A DNA stretch of 45,389 nt from the NCBI GenBank assembly GCA_035689345.1, contig DASSLR010000098.1, forward strand, positions 1-45,389, given 5' to 3'. This document shows positions 1 to 8,502 of this stretch, piece after piece (position 1 is the first letter of the stretch; each line of letters begins with the position of its first letter). A model generated the notes under the pieces. The model was not told the DNA's origin. It saw only the letters and a list, made by a program, of their open reading frames with translations, and made no database searches. Made by a program: the position numbers and the translations under genes. Origin of the DNA: CF-118 sp035689345. Lineage in GTDB: Bacteria > Chloroflexota > Dormibacteria > Dormibacterales > Dormibacteraceae.

Positions 1-251
1 ACGCCGGGCAGGGTCAGCAGGTGGTCGCGCACGTCCGCCATCACGTCGCCCGCCATCGGGCAGCCGAGCGCGGTCAGCGTCATCTTCACGTCCACGCGTT
101 CGGGCTTGATGGCGATGTCGTAGATCAAGCCCAGGTCGACGATGTTGACCGGGATCTCGGGGTCGTAGCACTGGCGCAGGACCTCGATCACGTCCTCGGG
201 CTTGACCGTCGCGCCCTCCGCGACCTGGGTCGTCGGCTCGAATCCGCTCAA
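1..251 (-). CDS. sufT: SufT-like MIP18/DUF59 Fe-S assembly protein (3' end outside window)
   Basis: Only the first 83 codons are present; the gene runs off the left edge. The visible part contains the DUF59/MIP18 pattern: a stretch around YDPEIPVNIVDLGLIYD (about residues 32-48), then TLTALGCPMAG with the conserved cysteine. Proteins of this family help deliver or mature Fe-S clusters and often close SUF operons. I chose the TTG at 251-249 because its TTGA overlaps the stop of the rhodanese gene by four bases, implying translational coupling, and no ATG or GTG fits better. It is the ninth and last visible gene of the suf operon. Family assignment is firm; the exact role is inferred from context. 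Confidence 0.85.
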   Translation of the reverse strand, partial: MSGFEPTTQVAEGATVKPEDVIEVLRQCYDPEIPVNIVDLGLIYDIAIKPERVDVKMTLTALGCPMAGDVMADVRDHLLTLPG

Positions 252-586
252 GGCGTCTCCAGCGGCAGGCCTGCGTCCTTCCAGGCCTTCGTACCGCCCC
301 GGAAGTTGACGACGTCCTTGACGCCCAGCGCCACCGCCATCTCAGACGCGACGGCGGACCGCTCGCCCACCTGGCACACGAAGATCGTGCCGTCCTTGAA
401 CGTCTGCTTGGTGGGGTTGGCGAGGATCGAGCTCAGCACGACGTGCCGCGCGCCGGGCAGGTGGCCCTTGTTCCACTCCCAGTCCTCGCGCACGTCGACT
501 ATCTCCCGGCCGCCCTCGTCGATCAGCTGCCGGATGTCGTCGATCTTCAGGTCGCGAAACGGTGCTTCCTCGTGCGTCTTGTCCAT
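248..586 (-). CDS. Single-domain rhodanese (sulfurtransferase)
   Basis: A 112-residue rhodanese-like protein. The loop CQVGERS fits the CxxGxR active-site loop of single-domain rhodaneses, so the catalytic cysteine that carries a persulfide is present. Other visible family features are IVDVREDWEWNKGHLPGA and a C-terminal GGTKAWKDAGLPL. The ATG at 586-584 was chosen because AGGAG lies just before it, overlapping the end of sufU four bases away; an upstream in-frame extension would lie inside sufU. Its place between sufU and sufT suggests it handles sulfur for Fe-S assembly, for example persulfide relay to or from SufU, but that role is inferred. A rhodanese inside a suf operon is uncommon. Confidence 0.9.
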   Translation of the reverse strand: MDKTHEEAPFRDLKIDDIRQLIDEGGREIVDVREDWEWNKGHLPGARHVVLSSILANPTKQTFKDGTIFVCQVGERSAVASEMAVALGVKDVVNFRGGTKAWKDAGLPLETP

Positions 587-590
587 ACGT

Positions 591-998
591 CTACTCCTCG
601 TCGTCGCCGGCCAGCCCATACGCGCCGACCTTCAGAACCTTCAGTGAAAGCAGCGCGCACTTGATGCGCGCCGGCGATATCTCGATGCCCAGCTCGCCGA
701 GCACGTCGTCCTTGCTGATCTTCTTGGCGTCCTCGAGCGGCATGCCTTTCAGTCGCTCGGTCAACAGCGAGGCCGACGCCTGCGAGATGGCGCAGCCGCG
801 CCCGTGGAATCGAATGTCGTCGATGACGCCGTCCTTGATCAGGAAGTCCATGCCCACCACGTCGCCGCACAGCGGGTTGTCCTCCTCGTGCGTGATGTCG
901 GGGTGCTCGAGGCGGCCGTAGTTCCGCGGGTTCTTGTAGTGGTCGAGGATGTACTCGCGATAGAACTGGTCGTCCGCGCTGACGGGTTTGCTGCTCAC
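591..998 (-). CDS. sufU: SufU Fe-S assembly sulfur-transfer protein
   Basis: A 135-residue IscU/NifU-N family protein of the SufU type. The zinc or cluster ligands are visible: Cys44 and Asp46 in NPLCGD, Cys69 in GRGCAIS, and Cys114 in RIKCALLSL. In well-studied relatives SufU accepts the persulfide sulfur from SufS by zinc-ligand exchange and passes it to SufBCD. The start is the GTG at 998-996, whose GTGA overlaps the sufS stop by four bases; longer in-frame versions run back into sufS. The length is close to known SufU proteins. The immediate neighbours sufS and the rhodanese support a sulfur-relay role. Confidence 0.95.
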   Translation of the reverse strand: MSSKPVSADDQFYREYILDHYKNPRNYGRLEHPDITHEEDNPLCGDVVGMDFLIKDGVIDDIRFHGRGCAISQASASLLTERLKGMPLEDAKKISKDDVLGELGIEISPARIKCALLSLKVLKVGAYGLAGDDEE

Positions 999-2200
999 TT
1001 GAAGATCCTCTGCGCCTCTTTGATGGAACCGACCAGGCGGTCCACTTCGTCCTTCTGCGTGTACACGTAGAAGGAGGCGCGCGCGGTGGCGGGCACGCCG
1101 AGGCGCGTCATCAGGGGCATGGCGCAGTGGTGACCGGCGCGCAGGCACACCTGGTCGCGGTCGGCGATGGTGGCGAGGTCGTGCGGATGGATGCCATCGA
1201 TCGCGAACGAGATGACGCCCGCGCGGCGTGACGGTGGCGGCCCAAACACCGTCAGGCCGTCGATCTCGCTCAAGGCCTCGTAGGCGTACTCGGTGATCTC
1301 GGTCTCGTGGGCGCGGATGTTCTCCATGCCGAGGCCGTTGATGTAGTCGACCGCGGCCCCCAGCCCGATGACCTCGCCGATCGCCTGGGTGCCGGCTTCG
1401 AACTTCCAGGGCAGGTCGTGATAGGTGGTGCCCTCGACGCGGACGGTCTTGATCATGTCGCCGCCGCCCATGAAGGGGTCCATCTCCTCGAGCAGCTCGC
1501 GCCGCCCGTAGAGGATGCCGGCGCCGGTCGGGCCGAGCATCTTGTGGCCGCTGAAGGCGTAGAAGTCACAGCCCAGCGCGCGGACGTCCACGCCCTGGTG
1601 CGGAGCGCCCTGGGCCCCGTCGAGGAGCACCGTCGCGCCCGCGGCCTTCGCCAGCTTCACCATCTCGGCGGCCGGGTTGATCGTGCCCAGAGCGTTGCTC
1701 ACCTGGCTGAACGCGACGAGCTTCGGCTGCTTCTCCATCAGGTCGCGGAACTGGTCCTGGCGAAGCTCGCCGCGCTCGTCGATGTCGACGTACTCGATAT
1801 GGGCGCCGTTGGCGGTCGCCAGGATCTGCCAAGGCACGATGTTCGAGTGGTGGTCGAGGATCGTCAGCACGATGAGATCGCCGGCCCTCACATTGGCTCG
1901 GCCCCAGGCGTACGCGACGAGGTTGATCGCCTCGGTCGTGCCGCGAGTGTTGATGATCTCCTTCGTCGACGCGGCGTTGATGAAGGCGCGCACCTTCTCG
2001 CGCGTCGCCTCGTAGCGGTCGGTCGCCTCCTCGGCGATCTTGTAGGCGGCGCGGTGGATGTTCGAGTTGTAGCGCTCCCAGTAGTCCAGGACGGCGCCGG
2101 TCACCTGCCGCGGCCGCTGCGACGTGTTGGCCGAGTCGAGGTACGCGATGCCCGTCGCGAAGATCGGGAAGTCTTTGCGGACGGCGGCCACGTCATACAT
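995..2200 (-). CDS. sufS: Cysteine desulfurase SufS
   Basis: A 401-residue PLP-dependent cysteine desulfurase, group II. It converts cysteine to alanine and holds the sulfur as a persulfide for SufU. The PLP lysine is Lys220 in FSGHKMLGPTG. The aspartate that pairs with the PLP ring is in LLDGAQGAPHQ (about residue 194). The catalytic cysteine is Cys359 in LRAGHHCAMPLM. I use the ATG at 2200-2198, which shares one base with the Rieske stop codon; a TTG one codon upstream is also possible. The RAGHHCAMPLM loop is the short SufS form rather than the longer IscS loop. Confidence 0.97.
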   Translation of the reverse strand: MYDVAAVRKDFPIFATGIAYLDSANTSQRPRQVTGAVLDYWERYNSNIHRAAYKIAEEATDRYEATREKVRAFINAASTKEIINTRGTTEAINLVAYAWGRANVRAGDLIVLTILDHHSNIVPWQILATANGAHIEYVDIDERGELRQDQFRDLMEKQPKLVAFSQVSNALGTINPAAEMVKLAKAAGATVLLDGAQGAPHQGVDVRALGCDFYAFSGHKMLGPTGAGILYGRRELLEEMDPFMGGGDMIKTVRVEGTTYHDLPWKFEAGTQAIGEVIGLGAAVDYINGLGMENIRAHETEITEYAYEALSEIDGLTVFGPPPSRRAGVISFAIDGIHPHDLATIADRDQVCLRAGHHCAMPLMTRLGVPATARASFYVYTQKDEVDRLVGSIKEAQRIFK

Positions 2201-2553
2201 CAATGCCCTCCCCCTCCCAGGGGGAGGTCAGGTGGGGGTGAAGATCCTACCTCGACGTACACCTCATCGCCCTCGACCTCGACCGGGTACACCTTCGTCG
2301 GAATGACGGCGGGCAGGCCTGTGACCTTGCCGGTCTGCAGGTTGAAGCGCGAGCCGTGCTGGGGGCACTCGACGTCCAGACCGAAGAGCTCGCCGCCGCT
2401 CAGCAGGAAGTTCTCGTGCGTGCAGACGTCGTCGATGGCATAGAAGTTGCCGTCGTCGGCGTGGGCCAGGCAGATCTCCTGGTGGTCGACGAGCACCGCC
2501 TTCAAGGTCTCGATCGGCACCTCGTCCACAGAGGCCACGCGGACCTTAGCCAA
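2200..2553 (-). CDS. Rieske [2Fe-2S] ferredoxin-like protein of the suf operon
   Basis: A 117-residue soluble Rieske protein. Both cluster-binding motifs are intact: CTHENFLLSGG (Cys-x-His) and CPQHGSRFN (Cys-x-x-His). There is no signal peptide or membrane anchor, so it is a cytoplasmic non-haem-iron-oxygenase-type ferredoxin rather than a bc-complex subunit. It overlaps the end of sufD by 8 bases. Such genes recur inside suf operons of several high-GC phyla, probably as electron donors or early recipients of clusters, but the function is not established. The last 14 residues (a Pro/Gly-rich tail) are encoded by a GC-rich palindrome that looks like an added repeat. Confidence 0.92.
   Translation of the reverse strand: MAKVRVASVDEVPIETLKAVLVDHQEICLAHADDGNFYAIDDVCTHENFLLSGGELFGLDVECPQHGSRFNLQTGKVTGLPAVIPTKVYPVEVEGDEVYVEVGSSPPPDLPLGGGGH
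2207..2227. repeat. GC-rich perfect palindrome in the 3' end of the Rieske gene
   Basis: A perfect 9-bp inverted repeat, CCTCCCCCT and AGGGGGAGG, separated by CCC. It lies within the last codons of the Rieske gene and just before the sufS start. It encodes part of the tail DLPLGGGG. A hairpin here could modulate sufS translation, or it may be a dispersed REP-like element that extended the Rieske protein. No second copy was noticed in this window. Confidence 0.6.
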
Positions 2554-3742
2554 TACGCGCCTCCAGCTCGGTCTCGACGAGCTTGCGAGCTTCTTCGAAC
2601 GGAATGCGATCGAGCACGTCGCCGAAGAAGCCCTGGATCAGCATCCGCTTGGCCGTTCCCTCGGGGATGCCTCGCGAACGCAGGTAGAAAAGGTGATTGG
2701 GGTCGACCGGGCCGACCGTGGCGCCGTGCGTACATCGCACGTCGTTGTTGTCGATCTCGAGCATCGGGATGCTCGTCGCCTTGGCCTTGTCGCTCAACAC
2801 GAGATTGCGATTGGCCTGGTAGGCGTCGGAGCGCGCGGCGTGCTTCTCGATCTTGATGAGCCCCGCGTACACGGTGCGGGCGGTGTCCTGCAACGCGCCC
2901 TTGAAGAGCAGGTCAGAAGTCGTGTTGCCGACCTGGTGGTCCTGGAGGGTGTGGAAGTCGAAGAACTGCTTGCCCGAGGCCAGGTAAATCGCCTTGAGTT
3001 CGGCAGTCGAGCCTGGGCCGACCAGGGAGGCCTCGACGCGGTTCTTGGAGAACCTGCCGCCCAGCGTCACCGTGAAGAGCCGCACCTTCGCGTCCTTCTG
3101 CAGCTCCGCGCGCTGATCGCCGAAATGCCATGCGTTGCGGCCCCATTTCTGGACCGACACGTAACCGACCTCGGCGCCCTCGCCGGCAAAGATCTCCGCC
3201 GAACCTGTCCGATACGCTTCTTCGTTCTCGTCCTTCGCGATGTGCTCGTCGAGGAAGTTGAATCGCGAGTTCTTGCCGGCCACGATCAGCGTGTGCGGCA
3301 TGACGCTGGTGCCGCTTTCGTAGGAGTAGTTCTCCGCCAGCAGTGGTTGGTCGATCACGACACCGTCGGGCACGTAAAGGAAGTGCCCACCGGTGAAGTA
3401 CGCAGCGTGGAGCGCCGAAAACTTGTCGCGATCCGCGTGCAAAAGAGAGAAGAGTCGCGGCATCACGAGGTCGGCGTGCTTCACAGCGGCGATGGACAGC
3501 GGTTCGTAAATGACACCATTGGGGACCGGCGTCTTCAGGTCGTGGGCGAGCTCCTGCTCAAACCGCGCGTAAGCGGACGGGTTGAAGCCCGCGATGTCCG
3601 TGCGGCGCCATTCCTCGTCGGTCCGGCTCGGCATCGGCAACCGCTCATACGCCTCCAGAGCCGACCGGCGCCGATCTTGCAGCCAGTCGGGCTCACCCTT
3701 GAAGAACGGCGCTTCAAGGGTTGCGGCGATCGTTGGGTTCAT
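2546..3742 (-). CDS. sufD: SufD, Fe-S cluster scaffold subunit
   Basis: A 398-residue SufB/SufD-family protein, shorter and more divergent than the adjacent SufB, as expected for SufD. The C-terminal half has the family pattern: the HGATVGPVD segment, then LFYLRSRGIPEGTAKRMLIQGFF and a final ELEARIG. In other bacteria SufD forms the SufBC2D complex, where it helps iron entry and cluster assembly on SufB. The ATG at 3742-3740 follows directly after the sufB stop with no gap. The gene overlaps the Rieske gene by 8 bases, so sufB, sufD, Rieske and sufS are tightly coupled. Confidence 0.93.
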   Translation of the reverse strand: MNPTIAATLEAPFFKGEPDWLQDRRRSALEAYERLPMPSRTDEEWRRTDIAGFNPSAYARFEQELAHDLKTPVPNGVIYEPLSIAAVKHADLVMPRLFSLLHADRDKFSALHAAYFTGGHFLYVPDGVVIDQPLLAENYSYESGTSVMPHTLIVAGKNSRFNFLDEHIAKDENEEAYRTGSAEIFAGEGAEVGYVSVQKWGRNAWHFGDQRAELQKDAKVRLFTVTLGGRFSKNRVEASLVGPGSTAELKAIYLASGKQFFDFHTLQDHQVGNTTSDLLFKGALQDTARTVYAGLIKIEKHAARSDAYQANRNLVLSDKAKATSIPMLEIDNNDVRCTHGATVGPVDPNHLFYLRSRGIPEGTAKRMLIQGFFGDVLDRIPFEEARKLVETELEARIG

Positions 3743-5158
<1,416 letters not shown>

Positions 5159-5159
5159 G

Positions 5160-5954
5160 TCAGCTCACCTCCTCAGGCTTGAGTGCTGCGGGTTCGTCTG
5201 CTTCCATCCATTCCGAGTAGCCGGTCTTCTCCAGCCGCTCGGCCACCTCGGGCCCGCCCGACAGCACGAACTTGCCGTCGACCAGCACGTGCACGAAGTC
5301 GGGCTTGATGTACTCGAGGATGCGCGTGTAGTGCGTGATGATCAGGGCGCCGAACTCGGGGCCGCGCATGCGGTTCACGGCCTCGGCGACGAACTTGATG
5401 GAGTCGATGTCCAACCCCGAGTCGGTCTCGTCGAGGATCGCGATCTCCGGCTGAAGCATCGCCATCTGCAGGATCTCGGCGCGCTTCTTCTCGCCACCGG
5501 AGAACCCGTCGTTGATGTAGCGCGGCAGGAACGAATCGTCCATGTGCAGCACGTCGAGCTCGCCCTTCAACAGCGAGCGAAATTCTTTCGGCGAGATCTG
5601 CTTCGACTTGTCCTTGCCGTCGTAGCCGCGCTTGGCGTTGATCGCCGTGCGCAGGAAGTTGGTCATCGAGATGCCGGGCACGACCACCGGGTACTGGAAC
5701 GCGAGGAAGATGCCCAGGCGCGCGCGCTGGTCGGGCTCCAGGGCGAGGATGTCCTGGCCCTTGAAGAGGACCTCGCCGCCGTCGATGGTGTAGCCGGGGT
5801 GGCCCATGAGCGCGTAGGACAGCGTCGACTTGCCCGATCCGTTCGGGCCCATCACCGCGTGCACCTCGCCCTTGTTGATGGCGAGCGTCACGCCTTTCAG
5901 GATCTCCTTGCCTTCGACGCTGGCGCGCAGGTCGCGAATCTCGAAATCAGCCAA
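5160..5954 (-). CDS. sufC: SufC, ABC-type ATPase of the SUF complex
   Basis: A 264-residue ABC ATPase. Walker A is GPNGSGKST at residues 36-44, the ABC signature FSGGEKKR at 151-158, Walker B ILDETDSGLD at 173-182, and the switch histidine His208 in IITHYTR. The length and the FSGGEKKR and DETDSGLDIDS patterns are characteristic of SufC. In known systems a SufC dimer drives conformational change of SufB-SufD for cluster assembly. It overlaps the end of sufR by 8 bases, so regulator and structural genes share a transcript. Confidence 0.97.
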   Translation of the reverse strand: MADFEIRDLRASVEGKEILKGVTLAINKGEVHAVMGPNGSGKSTLSYALMGHPGYTIDGGEVLFKGQDILALEPDQRARLGIFLAFQYPVVVPGISMTNFLRTAINAKRGYDGKDKSKQISPKEFRSLLKGELDVLHMDDSFLPRYINDGFSGGEKKRAEILQMAMLQPEIAILDETDSGLDIDSIKFVAEAVNRMRGPEFGALIITHYTRILEYIKPDFVHVLVDGKFVLSGGPEVAERLEKTGYSEWMEADEPAALKPEEVS

Positions 5955-6567
5955 CTTGTTTGCTCCCTTCCTTGATCTGATAAGTGCAGTCCGCCGCCGC
6001 CTCGCGCACCCATGTCGACCGCTCGACCTGTGCGCCCAGCAGGCGCTCGTACATCTCCTGTTCGTTCTTGCACGGCAAAGGCGTGCGCACCGCTACGTCC
6101 TGGATGGGGCAGTTGCAGTGCCTGATCGCGAGGCCACCGTCCGGCAGCGACACTACCTCGGCCATGTGCCCGTGCTCGGTGGCGAGCCTTGCGAGCTCGC
6201 GCACGCGCGCGTCGAAATCGAGTCCCACCAGGCGCGCCGCGTATTCGGCCTCCAGCCGCGCGGTGCGGCGCTCGAAGAACTTCTGCAGCTGCTCCTCGTC
6301 GAGAAACTCGACCAGGTCGCCGGCCAGCTCGCGGTGCGAGTGGGGGAAGTGCTCGGCCGCGGCGGGGGTGAGCGAGTAGAGGTTCTCGGGCCGGCCGCGT
6401 CCGTGTGCATCGGAGTGCCGCATGGCGGTCAGTCCCTCGGCATCCAGCGCCTCCAGGTGCTTCAAGGCCGCCTGCTTAGAGACTTCCAGATGACCGGCCA
6501 CCTCGGCTAGGCTGGCCTCGCCGTGCGTCTTGAGGAAGGCGAGGATCACCTCGCGGCGGGAGTCCAC
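5947..6567 (-). CDS. sufR: SufR-like Fe-S sensing transcriptional repressor
   Basis: A 206-residue winged-helix regulator heading the suf operon. An ArsR/DeoR-like helix-turn-helix occupies roughly residues 5-65 (SLAEVAGHLEVSKQAALKHL). The C-terminal part holds four cysteines at 151, 153, 166 and 194, in HCNCPIQDVA, LPCKNE and ADCTYQI, the arrangement expected for Fe-S ligation in SufR. In cyanobacteria and actinobacteria SufR represses the suf operon and itself when loaded with a cluster. The GTG at 6567-6565 is the only start before an in-frame stop. A CAAC-N6-GTTG operator just upstream supports the assignment. Confidence 0.93.
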   Translation of the reverse strand: MDSRREVILAFLKTHGEASLAEVAGHLEVSKQAALKHLEALDAEGLTAMRHSDAHGRGRPENLYSLTPAAAEHFPHSHRELAGDLVEFLDEEQLQKFFERRTARLEAEYAARLVGLDFDARVRELARLATEHGHMAEVVSLPDGGLAIRHCNCPIQDVAVRTPLPCKNEQEMYERLLGAQVERSTWVREAAADCTYQIKEGSKQVG

Positions 6568-6573
6568 GAGGCC

Positions 6574-6605
6574 ATCCTACGAGTTTTTCAACTATGACGT
6601 TGAAA
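6574..6605 (-). promoter_or_regulatory. suf operon promoter with SufR-type operator
   Basis: On the minus strand a TAGGAT hexamer (6579-6574) ends six bases before the sufR GTG, suggesting a leaderless transcript. Upstream, 6586-6605 forms a perfect inverted repeat, TTTCAAC, six bases (TATGAC on the plus strand), then GTTGAAA. Its core, CAAC-N6-GTTG, is the consensus reported for cyanobacterial SufR. The repeat covers the expected -35/spacer region, so occupancy would block the promoter. It also contains the ATG of the divergent gene. Confidence 0.82.
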
Positions 6606-7784
6606 TACCGAGCCGCCCTCGCAGTGGTTGGAAGCCTCTTGTTCGCCCACGCCCTGCCCGCGGCGGCCGCCGCGCCTCCCGCCTGGGCACCGGTGGCCAA
6701 GATCGCGGGCGTCGTCGACGTGGGCGGCCCCCGGGCGGACGGCTGGCTCGTGGTCATGGGCACCGGCAAGCTGTGGCTGGTCGACCCGCTCGGCGCGGCC
6801 ACGCCCTATCCAGGCAGCTATAGCGACGACAGAACGGCGGAGGCGTATCTGACAGTCATCCCTGAGCTGCCGCCTGCGGCGGCAACCTCGACCGCGGGCT
6901 GCTCGTTCGAGCGGGGCGACGTCTACGTCCTGCGCCTGCACGCCCCGATCGGGCTCAACAAGGTCGACGCCCATGGCGTCAAGACCGCGTTCGCCAACGT
7001 CCCGAACGCGACCACTCTCTACGGCATCACGGTCGACACCGCTGGCGCGTTCGGCTATCGCCTGCTGGTCGTCGGACCGGTGGGCAACGGCAAGACCGAG
7101 GTCGCGGCGGTCGACTGTGCGGGCACCGTCACGGTCATCACCAAGGCAGCGCCGGCCATGGAGGGTGGCATCGAGGTGGCCCCGAAGAGCTTCGGCGCAT
7201 TCGGCGGGATGCTCATCGCGCCGGACGAGGTCTCGGGCAACATCTACGCGATCGCCGCGGATGGCACCGTGAAGACGGTCGCCGCCTCAGGCCTGCCGAA
7301 AGGCCAGGACATAGGCGTGGAGGCCGTCGGTTTCGTGCCGCACGGCTGGCACGGGAGCCTCTACTACTCCGATCGCCTCACCAAGGGCAACCCCCACCCC
7401 GGCACTGACAACCTGCTCGCCCTCACCTCCGACTCGCTGAGCGGTCTTGGGGTCACCGAGGGCGACCTTCTCTCCGCCACCGAGGGCGGCGCCACCCTGA
7501 TCGACGTGCGCTGCACGGCGACGTGCACTGTGCAGCCGCTCATCACCACGGCCACGAAAGCCCATGGCGAAGGCCACCTCATCTTCACGGGTGCGACCCC
7601 GATACCGCCCTCGCCGAGCCCTCAGGCCAGCCCGCGGCCCGCGACCGCCGCGCGGTCGGGCGAGGCGCCTACCTACCTTCTGATTGCGGCGGTAGCCGCC
7701 GGGTTGGTCGTGATTGTGCTGGCGGTGATCCTGGTGCTGCGGGACCTGCGGGCGCAGGGGCAGACGGGGCAGCCGGGGCAGTGA
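6594..7784 (+). CDS. Secreted or membrane-anchored protein of unknown function
   Basis: A 396-residue protein with an N-terminal signal peptide (positively charged start, hydrophobic stretch, then AAAAAPPAW, about residues 1-30). A long extracytoplasmic domain with repeated GG and LVVG-like strands suggests a beta-propeller-like fold. It is followed by a Pro/Ser/Ala linker (about 335-358) and one C-terminal transmembrane helix (about 362-383) ending in a short basic tail. I do not recognise the family. The ATG lies inside the SufR operator, so this gene may also respond to SufR, or a downstream start may be used. Its 3' end overlaps the convergent peptidase gene by 116 bases. Confidence 0.75.
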   Translation: MTLKYRAALAVVGSLLFAHALPAAAAAPPAWAPVAKIAGVVDVGGPRADGWLVVMGTGKLWLVDPLGAATPYPGSYSDDRTAEAYLTVIPELPPAAATSTAGCSFERGDVYVLRLHAPIGLNKVDAHGVKTAFANVPNATTLYGITVDTAGAFGYRLLVVGPVGNGKTEVAAVDCAGTVTVITKAAPAMEGGIEVAPKSFGAFGGMLIAPDEVSGNIYAIAADGTVKTVAASGLPKGQDIGVEAVGFVPHGWHGSLYYSDRLTKGNPHPGTDNLLALTSDSLSGLGVTEGDLLSATEGGATLIDVRCTATCTVQPLITTATKAHGEGHLIFTGATPIPPSPSPQASPRPATAARSGEAPTYLLIAAVAAGLVVIVLAVILVLRDLRAQGQTGQPGQ

Positions 7785-8502
7785 CCAGCGAGCGCGTCGG
7801 TACGACCGTCTCGCTCACCTCGCCGTCGACCATCTCCACGCGATAGGCTCGCCGCCCCTCGACCTCGGTGACGGCCTCGACGAATTTCGTCTCGTGGAAC
7901 ACGATGCCCACCGAATCCTCGACCGCGTAGCCCGCTGGTAGCCCTTCGGACACGAGCTGCCGGTACACCGGCCGCCTGCGTTCCTCGCCGTCGTAGTGCG
8001 GGCACACGCTGCCGGGGAGAAACCCGAGCCCGTCGCGCAGGTCCGCGAGGTCGAGCCCGAACGAGTCGGTGATCGAGCACTCGAACCAGCAGTTCATGCC
8101 GGCGCTCACGCCGCAAAGCACCACGCCGTCGTCCCACGCCTCGCGCAGGGCCTGGTCCATGCCGTGCACGCGCCAGATGGCGAGCATGTTTGCGGTGTTG
8201 CCGCCGCCGACGTAGATCACGTCCTGGTCGCGGATCAGAGGGCGCCATTCGGTGCGGCTCGGGGCGCCGAAAAGCTTCAGGTGCGTCGGCCTGGCCCGGC
8301 CGGTGAAAGCCTCATAGAAAAGGACGATGTGCGAATCGGCGTCACCGCCCGCCGTGCCGAGGAAGAGGACGCGCGGGTGGTCCTTCTGGGTGAGGGACAG
8401 CACGTAGTCGTCGAGCTTCGAGAAGCGGCCGAACCGGCTGAAGCCGCCGCCACCGAAGGCCACGATCCTGCGGTTCGGCGTCACAGATGCCAATTCTTGC
8501 AT
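7669..8502 (-). CDS. Peptidase E-like (family S51) serine peptidase
   Basis: A 277-residue protein of the S51 family (dipeptidase E / cyanophycinase fold). The nucleophile elbow is GVSAGMNCWF with Ser133. A histidine follows in VCPHYDGEE (His169), at about the expected distance. The N terminus has the typical RRIVAFGGGGF strand and VIYVGGGNTANML. Members cleave Asp-X dipeptides or related substrates; the substrate here is unknown. The last 35-40 residues are a Pro/Ala-rich tail antisense to the neighbouring gene and may be a neutral extension. The ATG at 8502 overlaps the start of the divergent transporter; a GTG at 8484 is an alternative. Confidence 0.85.
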   Translation of the reverse strand: MQELASVTPNRRIVAFGGGGFSRFGRFSKLDDYVLSLTQKDHPRVLFLGTAGGDADSHIVLFYEAFTGRARPTHLKLFGAPSRTEWRPLIRDQDVIYVGGGNTANMLAIWRVHGMDQALREAWDDGVVLCGVSAGMNCWFECSITDSFGLDLADLRDGLGFLPGSVCPHYDGEERRRPVYRQLVSEGLPAGYAVEDSVGIVFHETKFVEAVTEVEGRRAYRVEMVDGEVSETVVPTRSLVTAPAAPSAPAPAGPAAPGSPPAQSRPTRRLPPQSEGR

